Origin: Candidatus Roizmanbacteria bacterium CG_4_9_14_0_2_um_filter_39_13
Lineage (GTDB): Bacteria; Patescibacteriota; Microgenomatia; UBA1406; GWC2-37-13
Direction of reading: 5' to 3'
DNA: 8,768 nt
NCBI GenBank assembly: GCA_002788865.1
Contig: PFSC01000089.1
Location: 1 to 8,768 of the forward strand
The notes below the pieces were generated by a model. It did not search any database. It was given only the letters and a program-made list of their open reading frames with translations, and had not been told where the DNA came from. Positions within the stretch are counted from its first letter, which is position 1; each line of letters begins with the position of its first letter. Shown in pieces: positions 1 to 5,802 of this stretch. The translations under genes were made by a program, and so were the position numbers.

Positions 1-45
1 ATTGTTTATTGTTTACTTCTTCTGGTCGTTTGTGACATTCTCTAT

Positions 46-51
46 TATAAT
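46..51 (+). promoter_or_regulatory. Putative -10 box (TATAAT) of the Cys-rich protein gene
   Basis: A perfect TATAAT at 46-51 lies 5 nt before ATG 57 and 8 nt before ATG 60. Transcription would start at or within the start codons, predicting a leaderless message. No convincing -35 is seen at 17 bp upstream (TGGTCG at 23-28). Confidence 0.5.
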
Positions 52-56
52 CAATA

Positions 57-1079
57 ATGATGAAACTCCACGAAGAACATAAGAAGCTCATTATCGTTGT
101 TGTTTTTGGAATCATTTCTTTTTCTGTTATTGGAATGGGGACGCTGATCCAAAATAGAAAAAATATTGCAAACTCCGAAGCTACTTCGGGATGTTTTTGT
201 AATGATCAAGACAAATGTTATCCTGACGGATGCACAAGAAAACCGATAAAAAGTGACGGTACCATTGATTACGGTCGGTGCGCACAGGCTGGGGGCAATG
301 CCCCATACGGACAAGCCTACGATACAAACAGTGTTGAGGCTAATAGATATTTTTGTATCCAGCAACCACCCTGCTGTGCAGAAATGTTTAGGAGGAACGA
401 CCCGGAAGCATGTTGCTGGCCGGAAAAAGGCTACTGCTATCCTAATGCCTATTGCACTGGGGAAATGAAAGCAAATAATAACTGTGGATGGTACTGGGAC
501 TTTTACGATGGCGCTACTCAAAATGGGTACGGATGCATGAAAGGAGATTCTCCCTCTACGATGCAACCTGTTTTTGGATTGCCTGCAGTGGCAGGAGGGT
601 CTCAACCAACAAATACCCCCAATCCTCAACCAACCTCAACTCCCGCATTGACAAATACACCTGTTCCCACAAATACCTCAGTGCCACCAAACCCCACCCA
701 TACCACCGCACCCAGTCAACCCACAAATACTCCACCACCGACCAATACGCCTTTTCCTAATGCGCCTATTCCAACAAATCAACAACCAACCGAAGTCGCA
801 AACATTGAACCATCATACAATCCTCAACCAACAAATCCATCACTGCCGACAAACACTCCTTATACATTTCCAACTATTGAGATTAAATCGCCAAAAGAAC
901 TCGCACGTGAAGTCATAAATCCTGAAAGTATTCAGAACCTGGAAAGTAGTACAGAAAAAGTATTTAATGCTCCAAAAGAAGGGCTCAATACCATTAAACG
1001 GGCTGACCAGAAATTGGAGCGTACCGCACATTCTTGGATAGAAAAGGTTCGAGCCTTTATTGGAAACCTCTTAAATTAG
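57..1079 (+). CDS. Membrane-anchored/secreted Cys-rich protein with Pro-Thr-Asn linker; function unknown
   Basis: A 340-residue protein that I do not recognise as a named family. Residues 1-10 are charged and 11-31 form one hydrophobic segment (LIIVVVFGIISFSVIGMG), a signal anchor or uncleaved signal peptide, so the rest is probably extracytoplasmic. Residues 46-160 hold 14 Cys (46, 48, 54, 59, 75, 100, 106, 107, 119, 120, 127, 133, 143, 160), with CC pairs at 106-107 and 119-120. This suggests a disulfide-rich or metal-binding module. Residues about 184-268 are a low-complexity linker of PTNTP-like units. Residues 275-340 look helical and charged, ending in an amphipathic helix (HSWIEKVRAFIGNLL). 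ATG at 57 is followed at once by a second ATG at 60, and no Shine-Dalgarno is visible. The start sits 5 nt after a TATAAT box. The stop overlaps the nrdJ stop by 4 bp on the other strand. A surface or envelope role is inferred from topology only. Confidence 0.8.
   Translation: MMKLHEEHKKLIIVVVFGIISFSVIGMGTLIQNRKNIANSEATSGCFCNDQDKCYPDGCTRKPIKSDGTIDYGRCAQAGGNAPYGQAYDTNSVEANRYFCIQQPPCCAEMFRRNDPEACCWPEKGYCYPNAYCTGEMKANNNCGWYWDFYDGATQNGYGCMKGDSPSTMQPVFGLPAVAGGSQPTNTPNPQPTSTPALTNTPVPTNTSVPPNPTHTTAPSQPTNTPPPTNTPFPNAPIPTNQQPTEVANIEPSYNPQPTNPSLPTNTPYTFPTIEIKSPKELAREVINPESIQNLESSTEKVFNAPKEGLNTIKRADQKLERTAHSWIEKVRAFIGNLLN
606..860 (+). repeat. Degenerate tandem repeat encoding PTNTP-type linker
   Basis: In-frame C/A-rich degenerate repeats encode PTNTP, PTSTP, LTNTP, PTNTS and PTNPS units (residues 184-188, 192-196, 198-202, 204-208, 222-226, 228-232, 258-262, 264-268). 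Units are irregularly spaced and synonymous codons vary, so this is an old or drifted repeat rather than a fresh slippage tract. Such Pro/Thr linkers usually form extended, possibly glycosylated stalks that carry a domain away from the membrane. Confidence 0.75.
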
Positions 1080-3493
1080 CATTCCGCATATCCACATCCG
1101 TAGCACTTTGCACATCCTTCTTCTCGTGCAAGAAGCGCTTGTCCACATTCTCTGCAAATGTCAAAATGCATCTCTTGAGACTGTGTCTTTATAAGTGGAA
1201 TTGGTTGTTCATCTTCTTCAAGAAGAGCTGGTTGCTCAAGTTCAGAAACTAATTCAGCACTGTCAACATTCCCATTTCCGTTCCCATTTGGACTTGTTTG
1301 AGATTGCTTCTGTTTATTAAGATATTCAAAATGCATGCGGAGTACCTTGGCGACTGCATCTGGAAGACTGCGTACTCGCTCTTTCCCAAAGCCAAGAGTC
1401 CGCCCACCACCAATACCCTGCAACTCTTTTATGACATTTTTTATGCGATCTTCTGGAGATATGTGCGCCGTTGAACGGAAATACATCGAAACCATACGAC
1501 CCAAACCTTCAGCCATCGCAAACACATCTGTCCCCGCCTTCCCAATGGTCATAAAAACTTCATGAGGCTCATTATTCCCATTGGTATTCACCGTGATATA
1601 TGCGCGACCCACTGGGGTGTCAATTTTGTATGTTGCTCCGTGCACAACCATCGGTCGTGGTTTGATCATCGGCATTTGTGGCGCCATGCTGGCTTTTTTT
1701 GTAGCAGCCTCTTCTGGAGATAGCTTTCTTTCAAGAACGCCTTGCCTCGACCCGTCTCTCATATAGGCGATTCCTTTAAGACCCTGATCATACGCCATCG
1801 TATATATCCGCTTCACATCTTCTACTGTGTGTGAGTTTGGCGCATTGACGGTTTTGGAGATTGAAGCATCGACATATTTTTGTATTGTAGCCTGCACCAT
1901 GATATGATCCTCAGGCGAAAGATCGTTTGCAGATACAAAATATTCTGGTCGAGAAATTTCTTTCTTCTTCATTTCGACTTCATGTTTTGCATACCATTCA
2001 TCATAGAGATAATGTCTGATTGTATGTTCGCCAAGCCTATCGTGACGAGTAAACTCAAACTCATACACCGGCTCTATTCCTGACGTTGTACCCACCATAA
2101 GTGAGGTTGAGCCAGTTGGAGCTTGCATTAAAATGACTGAGTTTCTGATTCCATTCTTTGCTATTTGATCACGAATTTCTTGAGGCATGGTTTGCATGAA
2201 TCCACTTTGTATGAATTTTTTCGGGTGAAATTTCTTGAAAGATCCTTTTTCTATTGCGTTGTCTGAAGAACTCCGATATGCTTCATGCGCTATCAGCTTA
2301 TACACCTTTTCAATAAATTCAATCGACTCTGGGCAACCATATCGAATATGGAGTTTGATAAGCGTATCGCCGAGCCCCATCGTCCCAAGTCCAATACGCC
2401 TTTCACCTTCTAGTTGAGTTTTTCGGATTCCGGGAAAAATGTATGGATCCATATCTACCACATTGTCTTGAAACCGTACCGCCGTTTGCACTGTGTCTCG
2501 CAACAGGTCAAAGTCAAATTCTCCAGGTTTGTCTACTTTATACCCTTTTACAAAGGATGCGAGATTTATTGATCCTAAATTACATACTCCCCACCCTGGC
2601 AAACCTTCTTCTCCACATGGATTGACACAGATTATTTTATTCCAATATGCATTGTTGTGCATTTTGTTATATCTCTCAAGAAATACTACTCCAGGCTCTG
2701 CAGAGCGCCAAGCAGCTTCACTGATAAGATCCCAAATTTTGCGCGCACGTACAACCTTGCGGACGATTATTTTCTTTCCTTTTGCTTTCCACCCTTCTAT
2801 ATCACCATCCCAATCTCGATCATAATCAGGATCATTTTTATCAGGAAAAATCAAAGGCCAATCTTCATCCTTTTTGACAGCTTCCATAAATGAATCTGAG
2901 ACGGCTACAGAAAGATTTGCTCCGTTGATACGTGTGAGGTCTTGCTTTACGGTAATAAATTCTTCAATATCAGGATGCCAATCCCACAACATAAGCATGA
3001 GCGCTCCTCGACGAGTTCCCCCTTGCTGTATTATGTCTTTGGTAGCAAGCGAAAAAATCTCTGCCCAGTTGCATGGCCCTGAAGAAAACCCATTTACTTT
3101 TTCAACGCGAGCTCCTCGAGGTCGCAGTGTTGAAAGATTTATTCCGACGCCCCCTCCCCGAGCCATAATCTCTATCATTTCACCAAGCGTTTGCAAAATA
3201 CCATGTCGAGAATCTTGTGGTGATGGGACTACGAAACAGTTGTAGTACGTCACAGAGTATCCCGTTCCAGCGCCTGCCAAAATACGGCCACCTGGAACGT
3301 ACTTAAAGTCCTCAAGCACATCATAAAATTTAGCTGACCATTTTTTTTGTTGCCCTGGTTTTTCTACTTTTGCCACTGCATCTGCAATTCTCCTCCACAT
3401 CTCCTCAGGAGTTTTCTCTATGGGGTTTCCTACCTTGTCCTTAAGAGAATATCTATCTAAAAAAACCTTTTCTGCTATACCTTTGAGCTTCAT
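1076..3493 (-). CDS. nrdJ: Adenosylcobalamin-dependent ribonucleotide reductase (class II)
   Basis: Reduces ribonucleotides to deoxyribonucleotides using a B12-derived radical; cytoplasmic. The protein is 805 residues from ATG 3493. Class II hallmarks, numbered from that start: the first redox Cys at 86 (YYNCFVVPSPQDS), the QQGGTRRGA motif near 157-165, the active-site NPCGE at 291-295 (thiyl Cys293, Glu295), the second redox Cys304 (CNLGSINL) and the phosphate-binding APTGSTS at about 458-464. Residues about 615-725 are a TSCPD-like domain whose signature reads SLPD rather than SCPD. After a Gly/Asn-rich linker the C-terminus is a six-Cys ribbon (780, 783, 794, 797, 800, 805), ending on Cys. 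No N-terminal ATP-cone is seen, so overall-activity control through that domain is absent. An upstream in-frame ATG at 3508 lacks a Shine-Dalgarno, whereas GGAAGGA precedes 3493. It follows nrdR in the same direction, so co-transcription is likely. Confidence 0.96.
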   Translation of the reverse strand: MKLKGIAEKVFLDRYSLKDKVGNPIEKTPEEMWRRIADAVAKVEKPGQQKKWSAKFYDVLEDFKYVPGGRILAGAGTGYSVTYYNCFVVPSPQDSRHGILQTLGEMIEIMARGGGVGINLSTLRPRGARVEKVNGFSSGPCNWAEIFSLATKDIIQQGGTRRGALMLMLWDWHPDIEEFITVKQDLTRINGANLSVAVSDSFMEAVKKDEDWPLIFPDKNDPDYDRDWDGDIEGWKAKGKKIIVRKVVRARKIWDLISEAAWRSAEPGVVFLERYNKMHNNAYWNKIICVNPCGEEGLPGWGVCNLGSINLASFVKGYKVDKPGEFDFDLLRDTVQTAVRFQDNVVDMDPYIFPGIRKTQLEGERRIGLGTMGLGDTLIKLHIRYGCPESIEFIEKVYKLIAHEAYRSSSDNAIEKGSFKKFHPKKFIQSGFMQTMPQEIRDQIAKNGIRNSVILMQAPTGSTSLMVGTTSGIEPVYEFEFTRHDRLGEHTIRHYLYDEWYAKHEVEMKKKEISRPEYFVSANDLSPEDHIMVQATIQKYVDASISKTVNAPNSHTVEDVKRIYTMAYDQGLKGIAYMRDGSRQGVLERKLSPEEAATKKASMAPQMPMIKPRPMVVHGATYKIDTPVGRAYITVNTNGNNEPHEVFMTIGKAGTDVFAMAEGLGRMVSMYFRSTAHISPEDRIKNVIKELQGIGGGRTLGFGKERVRSLPDAVAKVLRMHFEYLNKQKQSQTSPNGNGNGNVDSAELVSELEQPALLEEDEQPIPLIKTQSQEMHFDICRECGQALLAREEGCAKCYGCGYAEC

Positions 3494-3498
3494 ATATA

Positions 3499-3505
3499 TC
3501 CTTCC
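3499..3505 (-). promoter_or_regulatory. Strong Shine-Dalgarno deciding the nrdJ start
   Basis: GGAAGGA on the minus strand lies 5 nt before ATG 3493. It falls inside the extension that would be coding from ATG 3508, which argues for the downstream start. It is the only strong ribosome binding site seen in the window, and it belongs to the only gene that looks operon-internal. Confidence 0.8.
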
Positions 3506-3547
3506 CATTCTAAAATGTTAATACTCACGCGCACTCACCGAACGATT

Positions 3548-3606
3548 GTCATCCGCCAGCTGGCGGATCCAGACAAGACTGGATCCCCGATCGAGTCGGG
3601 AATGAC
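3548..3606. repeat. Three-hairpin palindromic repeat element (REP-like) in the nrdR-nrdJ spacer
   Basis: A 59-bp element. A closing stem GTCAT (3548-3552)/ATGAC (3602-3606) encloses three arms: the palindrome CCGCCAGCTGGCGG (3553-3566), GGATCCAG (3565-3572)/CTGGATCC (3579-3586) with loop ACAAGA, and CCCGA (3586-3590)/TCGGG (3596-3600) with loop TCGAG. Arms share a base or two at their junctions. It is much more GC-rich than its flanks. From memory, GTCATTCCCG...CGGGAATGAC palindromes are dispersed intergenic repeats in many bacterial genomes, so a mobile REP/MITE-like origin is likely. No U-tract follows it in the nrdR-to-nrdJ direction, so it does not look like a classic terminator. As RNA it could pause transcription, protect a 3' end, or set the nrdR:nrdJ ratio. 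Confidence 0.8.
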
Positions 3607-3623
3607 ACGAAATAAAAACTATT

Positions 3624-4070
3624 TTATAATAATTTTTTTAATTCTGCCTCAAACTCTTCTACATCGACAAATCTCCGAAATACTGATGCAAAGCGAATAT
3701 AGGCAACTTTATCAATCTTCTTCAAAGACATTGCGACCAAGTCCCCAATTTCCTGTCCTTTTATCTCTGTCTTTCCTTTTGTTGTGATCTCTTGTTCTAC
3801 TTGGCTTACAATATCCTCAACCTGATCTGCGGTGACTGTTGTCTTTCCAACCGCCTTAAAAATACCATTTAATAACTTCTTCCTGTCAAATCGCTCTCTT
3901 CTGTCATCTCGTTTTATCACTAAAATTGGAATTTCCTCTACTCGTTCGTACGTGGTAAATCTCTTCTTGCAGTCAAGGCACGATCTTCTTCTACGAATTG
4001 TCATTTTGTTTTCAGAAACTCGCGTTTCTATGACTTCTGTGTTGGTATTTTGGCAAAATAAACATTTCAT
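3624..4070 (-). CDS. nrdR: Transcriptional repressor NrdR
   Basis: A nucleotide-sensing repressor of ribonucleotide reductase genes; 148 residues, close to the usual family length. The N-terminal zinc ribbon has Cys3, Cys6, Cys31 and Cys34 with the conserved MTIRRRRSC and RFTTYER stretches (23-43). Residues about 49-139 form the ATP-cone that reads ATP/dATP, including RERFDRKKL (58-66), IGDLV (108-112) and the family signature VAYIRFASVFRRF (122-134). In known systems dATP-loaded NrdR binds paired NrdR boxes and represses nrd promoters. It lies upstream of nrdJ on the same strand, 130 bp away including the hairpin repeat. A good NrdR box precedes it, so it probably represses its own operon. 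Upstream of ATG 4070 there is only a weak ribosome binding site. Confidence 0.97.
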   Translation of the reverse strand: MKCLFCQNTNTEVIETRVSENKMTIRRRRSCLDCKKRFTTYERVEEIPILVIKRDDRRERFDRKKLLNGIFKAVGKTTVTADQVEDIVSQVEQEITTKGKTEIKGQEIGDLVAMSLKKIDKVAYIRFASVFRRFVDVEEFEAELKKLL

Positions 4071-4095
4071 ATCTTGAGTGCTTTCTAAATGTATA

Positions 4096-4111
4096 CCACT
4101 ATTTGTAGTAT
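4096..4111 (-). promoter_or_regulatory. Predicted NrdR box upstream of nrdR
   Basis: CCACTATTTGTAGTAT (plus strand) matches 12 of 16 positions of the recalled NrdR-box consensus ACACTATATATAGTGT, including the ACTAT/TAGT core dyad. It sits 26-41 bp upstream of the nrdR start, just downstream of the extended -10 proposed at 4125-4133, where bound repressor would block initiation or escape. NrdR usually binds two boxes about three helical turns apart. The only other candidate is a half-match (AAACTATAT, 4133-4141) at the wrong spacing. Confidence 0.65.
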
Positions 4112-4124
4112 TTCAACTCTGTTT

Positions 4125-4133
4125 ATTATATCA
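4125..4133 (-). promoter_or_regulatory. Extended -10 promoter of the nrdR-nrdJ operon
   Basis: The minus strand reads TGATATAAT (4133 to 4125), a perfect TGn-TATAAT extended -10. Predicted initiation is near 4118, giving a leader of about 48 nt that contains the NrdR box. No good -35 is visible, which is acceptable for an extended -10. A second possibility is TTGAAA (4115-4110) with TATACA (4094-4089) at a short 15-bp spacing, which would place the NrdR box inside the spacer. Both options put the box over the promoter region. Confidence 0.55.
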
Positions 4134-4486
4134 AACTATATCACTAAAATGTTGTGAAAAATCAACCTCAACCTGTAATATTTTGCGTGTTTCTTTCAGA
4201 ATCTTTGAACAAAAAAGCATTCTTATATTACTGCTACAGTGTGTCGATGGAAGGGTTTTTCACAAGTATTTTGCGCTCACGTGTGTTTTTTGCCTACTAT
4301 AGTGCCTGTAATTTCTAAGTAAATTCTTACATTTGATCGGAGCGCAAACCATTTGGATTGTTACTATTATCGACCTGTCACAAAGCTTCAAATAGTTTGG
4401 CAATTCTTGACATTTATTCGCATATACGCTTCTCGACAGCCTCATCTTCTCCACCTTTTTCCTCTCTCTTTTGGGGATGGGTTTCC

Positions 4487-4495
4487 TGTTATAAT
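4487..4495 (+). promoter_or_regulatory. Extended -10 promoter of the HARP gene, predicted leaderless
   Basis: TGTTATAAT is a perfect extended -10 (TGn-TATAAT). The hexamer ends at 4495 and six bases (TGAGGT) separate it from ATG 4502, which puts +1 on the A of the start codon. The GAGGT just before ATG is too close to act as a normal Shine-Dalgarno. No clear -35 lies 16-18 bp upstream. Confidence 0.65.
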
Positions 4496-4501
4496 TGAGG
4501 T

Positions 4502-5122
4502 ATGAACACGTATGTAATTGACACTAATCTGTTTTTCAATATGGAAGCCGCATTGGGACTCGGAAGCACAACAAAAGAAATTCTTGAAAATTTTATCAAA
4601 ATTCTTCCAGAAGCGCAAAAAAAGCAAGAAACAATAGTCGTGCCGCCTGCAATAGTCCAAGAAATAGAGTCATTTTTTGACAATCAAGATGACTCTCTGC
4701 TAAAAACTTTTCTTGGCTTTGTCACGGTGCGCTCTCCTGCCATCCATGACACACATCTTTCTGGAGACCTATTTGACCAGCTGATCAATGATTACCGCTT
4801 GCGAGCCTTCCGAGGTATGAAAGTTACTGAAGAAGAAATAATTAAGGCGGCAGAAACATTTATGGGGAAAGAGGTATTGTCCCAAAAGGAGTTTCAGATG
4901 GCTGTTGGGAAAATTATTACAAATCTACGAAATCGATATAAAAATACCACACGAACAGGAACCATTGATAGTCGTGCTGATTTTGAACTCATCATACTCG
5001 CAAAAGAAACTCAAGGAACACTTGTCTCAACCGACGAAGGGGTTATATCTTGGGCTCGGAAGATTGGGGTGAAAGAGATGTCTTCTCAGGTCTTTGGAAA
5101 AAAGATGCAAGTGTATCTTTGA
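4502..5122 (+). CDS. HARP-type protein-only RNase P (PIN domain; 'RNA ligase partner' family)
   Basis: A 206-residue PIN-domain nuclease, assigned to HARP (homologs of Aquifex RNase P; COG1458-type), which removes 5' leaders from precursor tRNAs without an RNA subunit. Acidic metal-binding positions are visible: Asp7 in MNTYVIDTN, Asp156 and Asp160 in GTIDSRADFELI, and Asp178 in LVSTDEG. The spacing of the last three (4 and 18 residues) equals that of the Aquifex Aq_880 catalytic Asp residues 138, 142 and 160 as I recall them. The central helical segment (about 86-145), including VRSPA (76-80) and LRNRY (142-146), fits the helical insertion used for oligomerisation and pre-tRNA binding. The C-terminal WARKIGVKEM also matches the family. 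The protein is slightly longer than Aquifex HARP (about 190 residues). Its last 26 codons overlap the convergent membrane-protein gene. RNase P activity in this organism is inferred; the family also occurs beside RNA-based RNase P, where its role is less clear. Confidence 0.85.
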   Translation: MNTYVIDTNLFFNMEAALGLGSTTKEILENFIKILPEAQKKQETIVVPPAIVQEIESFFDNQDDSLLKTFLGFVTVRSPAIHDTHLSGDLFDQLINDYRLRAFRGMKVTEEEIIKAAETFMGKEVLSQKEFQMAVGKIITNLRNRYKNTTRTGTIDSRADFELIILAKETQGTLVSTDEGVISWARKIGVKEMSSQVFGKKMQVYL

Positions 5123-5735
5123 TATCTCCCAAGCCATGGGCGACTTCTCCATCTTTTCTATCAACTTGTATTGTTGCGGGTACATTCTCTTCTTCCTCAT
5201 CATCTGGTATTAGACGAGATAATAGACTAATCATTTTATCAATCATCGTGAGCTGTGGTTTTTCTTGGAATACAATATGTTCTGCGAGTATTTTTACGAC
5301 GTTTTTTTGCGTGGTTTTGTCTGGAATGACAAGGTACGCGTGCATATTGTATGGGGGATGGGTCACAATGGTGAGAATTTCAAACCCAAACCTTTGATTG
5401 AAATAAAAGTGAGATAGGGCTTCCCAGCGGATAGTAATCCCAGCTGTTTCAATCCCAAATTTTGTGATTCTATTTTCTACCTCTGGTGGTGGAGTAATTG
5501 TCAGGACATAAAACAAAAATAATATTGACCATATGGGAATAATTAGTATTCTATCCCCAAGGAAAAACACAATAGCAGTCAAGAGAAGCGCAACGGCAAC
5601 ATAAAAACGAAGGACATTCTTGCTTCTTTTTTTATAAGCACGCAGGGGAGCTTTCCAACTATACACGACCTGCGGATTGAGTGATGATGGTAGGGGTGTT
5701 GCCTTTTGGAAGAATGTTTCTTTCTGAGAGTCCAT
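5043..5735 (-). CDS. Two-TM membrane protein with possible PH-like cytoplasmic domain; function unknown
   Basis: A 230-residue protein. Residues 1-40 are basic and soluble. Two closely spaced hydrophobic segments follow (about 43-59 and 63-80), forming a hairpin with both ends probably cytoplasmic. Residues about 84-160 have alternating beta-like composition, including RITKFGIETAGITIRWEAL (89-107) and HPPYNMHAYLVIPD (126-139), then a helix. This arrangement resembles bacterial PH-like (YcxB/bPH) membrane proteins, but that is an inference from pattern. Residues 178-183 are an acidic run (DDEEEE), and the tail to 230 is polar and low complexity. The last ~26 codons are antisense to the HARP C-terminus. 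It is divergent from the MarR gene, with a palindrome between them, so MarR control is possible. It resembles conserved hypothetical proteins of CPR genomes. Confidence 0.82.
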   Translation of the reverse strand: MDSQKETFFQKATPLPSSLNPQVVYSWKAPLRAYKKRSKNVLRFYVAVALLLTAIVFFLGDRILIIPIWSILFLFYVLTITPPPEVENRITKFGIETAGITIRWEALSHFYFNQRFGFEILTIVTHPPYNMHAYLVIPDKTTQKNVVKILAEHIVFQEKPQLTMIDKMISLLSRLIPDDEEEENVPATIQVDRKDGEVAHGLGDIKDTLASFFQRPEKTSLSPQSSEPKI

Positions 5736-5741
5736 ATCTTT

Positions 5742-5770
5742 ATTGTTCTATGTTCTGAGTAGAAAGTCAA
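5742..5770 (-). promoter_or_regulatory. Promoter of the two-TM protein gene, predicted leaderless
   Basis: On the minus strand, TTGACT (5770-5765), a 17-bp spacer and AACAAT (5747-5742, four of six -10 matches) end six bases before ATG 5735. This places +1 on the start codon. The -35 is one arm of the AGTCAA-TTGACT palindrome. Confidence 0.45.
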
Positions 5771-5780
5771 GTTGTTGACT
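5765..5780. promoter_or_regulatory. Palindromic operator candidate between divergent genes
   Basis: AGTCAA-GTTG-TTGACT is a perfect 6-bp inverted repeat with a 4-bp centre, lying between the divergent two-TM and MarR genes. Each arm is also a -35-like TTGACT pointing outward. MarR-family dimers commonly bind palindromes of about this size in the intergenic region upstream of their own gene, so this is the obvious candidate autoregulatory operator. Confidence 0.5.
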
Positions 5781-5802
5781 ATACAGTAAAGATGTGTATA
5801 TT
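5780..5802 (+). promoter_or_regulatory. Promoter elements of the MarR gene (two alternatives)
   Basis: Option one: TATACA (5780-5785) ends exactly six bases before ATG 5792, giving a leaderless transcript like the neighbours but with no -35. Option two: TTGACT (5775-5780), a 16-bp spacer and TATATT (5797-5802), a better-formed promoter starting near 5809. That would exclude ATG 5792 and favour translation from ATG 5843 or 5870. Confidence 0.4.

Larger units (their letters stand above)
4071..4501. other. 431-bp divergent intergenic region, no supported gene
   Basis: The left 65 bp hold the nrdR promoter and NrdR box, and the right end holds the HARP promoter. The middle (about 4150-4480) is AT-rich. 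Its short ORFs have implausible composition, and no tRNA-like fold was seen. One notable element is a perfect 10-bp inverted repeat, TTGTGAAAAA (4152-4161) and TTTTTCACAA (4256-4265), 94 bp apart. Each arm contains TTTTTCACA, which fits the relaxed DnaA-box pattern TTWTNCACA. It is the longest non-coding stretch in an otherwise tightly packed window, so a small RNA or a larger regulatory region remains possible. Confidence 0.5.

Noticed and set aside
51..629. 192-residue open frame on the minus strand opposite the Cys-rich gene
   Set aside because: Composition is implausible and it is fully antisense to a gene with signal anchor, patterned Cys and linker; it is a shadow frame.
606..860. Proline/threonine coding repeats as a CRISPR-like array
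   Set aside because: Units are short, in frame, irregular and protein-coding; there are no conserved repeats of 25-35 bp with unique spacers.
3494..3508. Upstream ATG 3508 as the nrdJ start
   Set aside because: It lacks a Shine-Dalgarno, and the GGAAGGA serving ATG 3493 would fall inside the coding extension.
3548..3606. Hairpin repeat as an intrinsic terminator of nrdR
   Set aside because: No U-tract follows in the nrdR direction, and nrdJ has no separate promoter that I can see.
4078..4302. 74-residue plus-strand open frame in the intergenic gap
   Set aside because: It starts inside the nrdR control region, has no ribosome binding site and its Leu/Cys-rich translation shows no domain character.
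4296..4312. CTACTATAGTGCC as a second NrdR box
   Set aside because: Only about half the consensus positions match, and it is some 200 bp from the clear box.
4407..4428. TTGACA at 4407-4412 with TATACG at 4423-4428 as a second HARP promoter
   Set aside because: The spacer is only 10 bp, and no -10 box is found at 16-18 bp; the extended -10 at 4487-4495 is better placed.
4260..4454. 64-residue minus-strand open frame in the intergenic gap
   Set aside because: No ribosome binding site, no recognisable motif, and Cys/Tyr/Asn-rich composition unlike the neighbours.
4502..5122. PIN protein as a VapC toxin of a toxin-antitoxin pair
   Set aside because: It is longer than typical VapC, has no small antitoxin gene next to it, and carries HARP-specific C-terminal motifs and Asp spacing.
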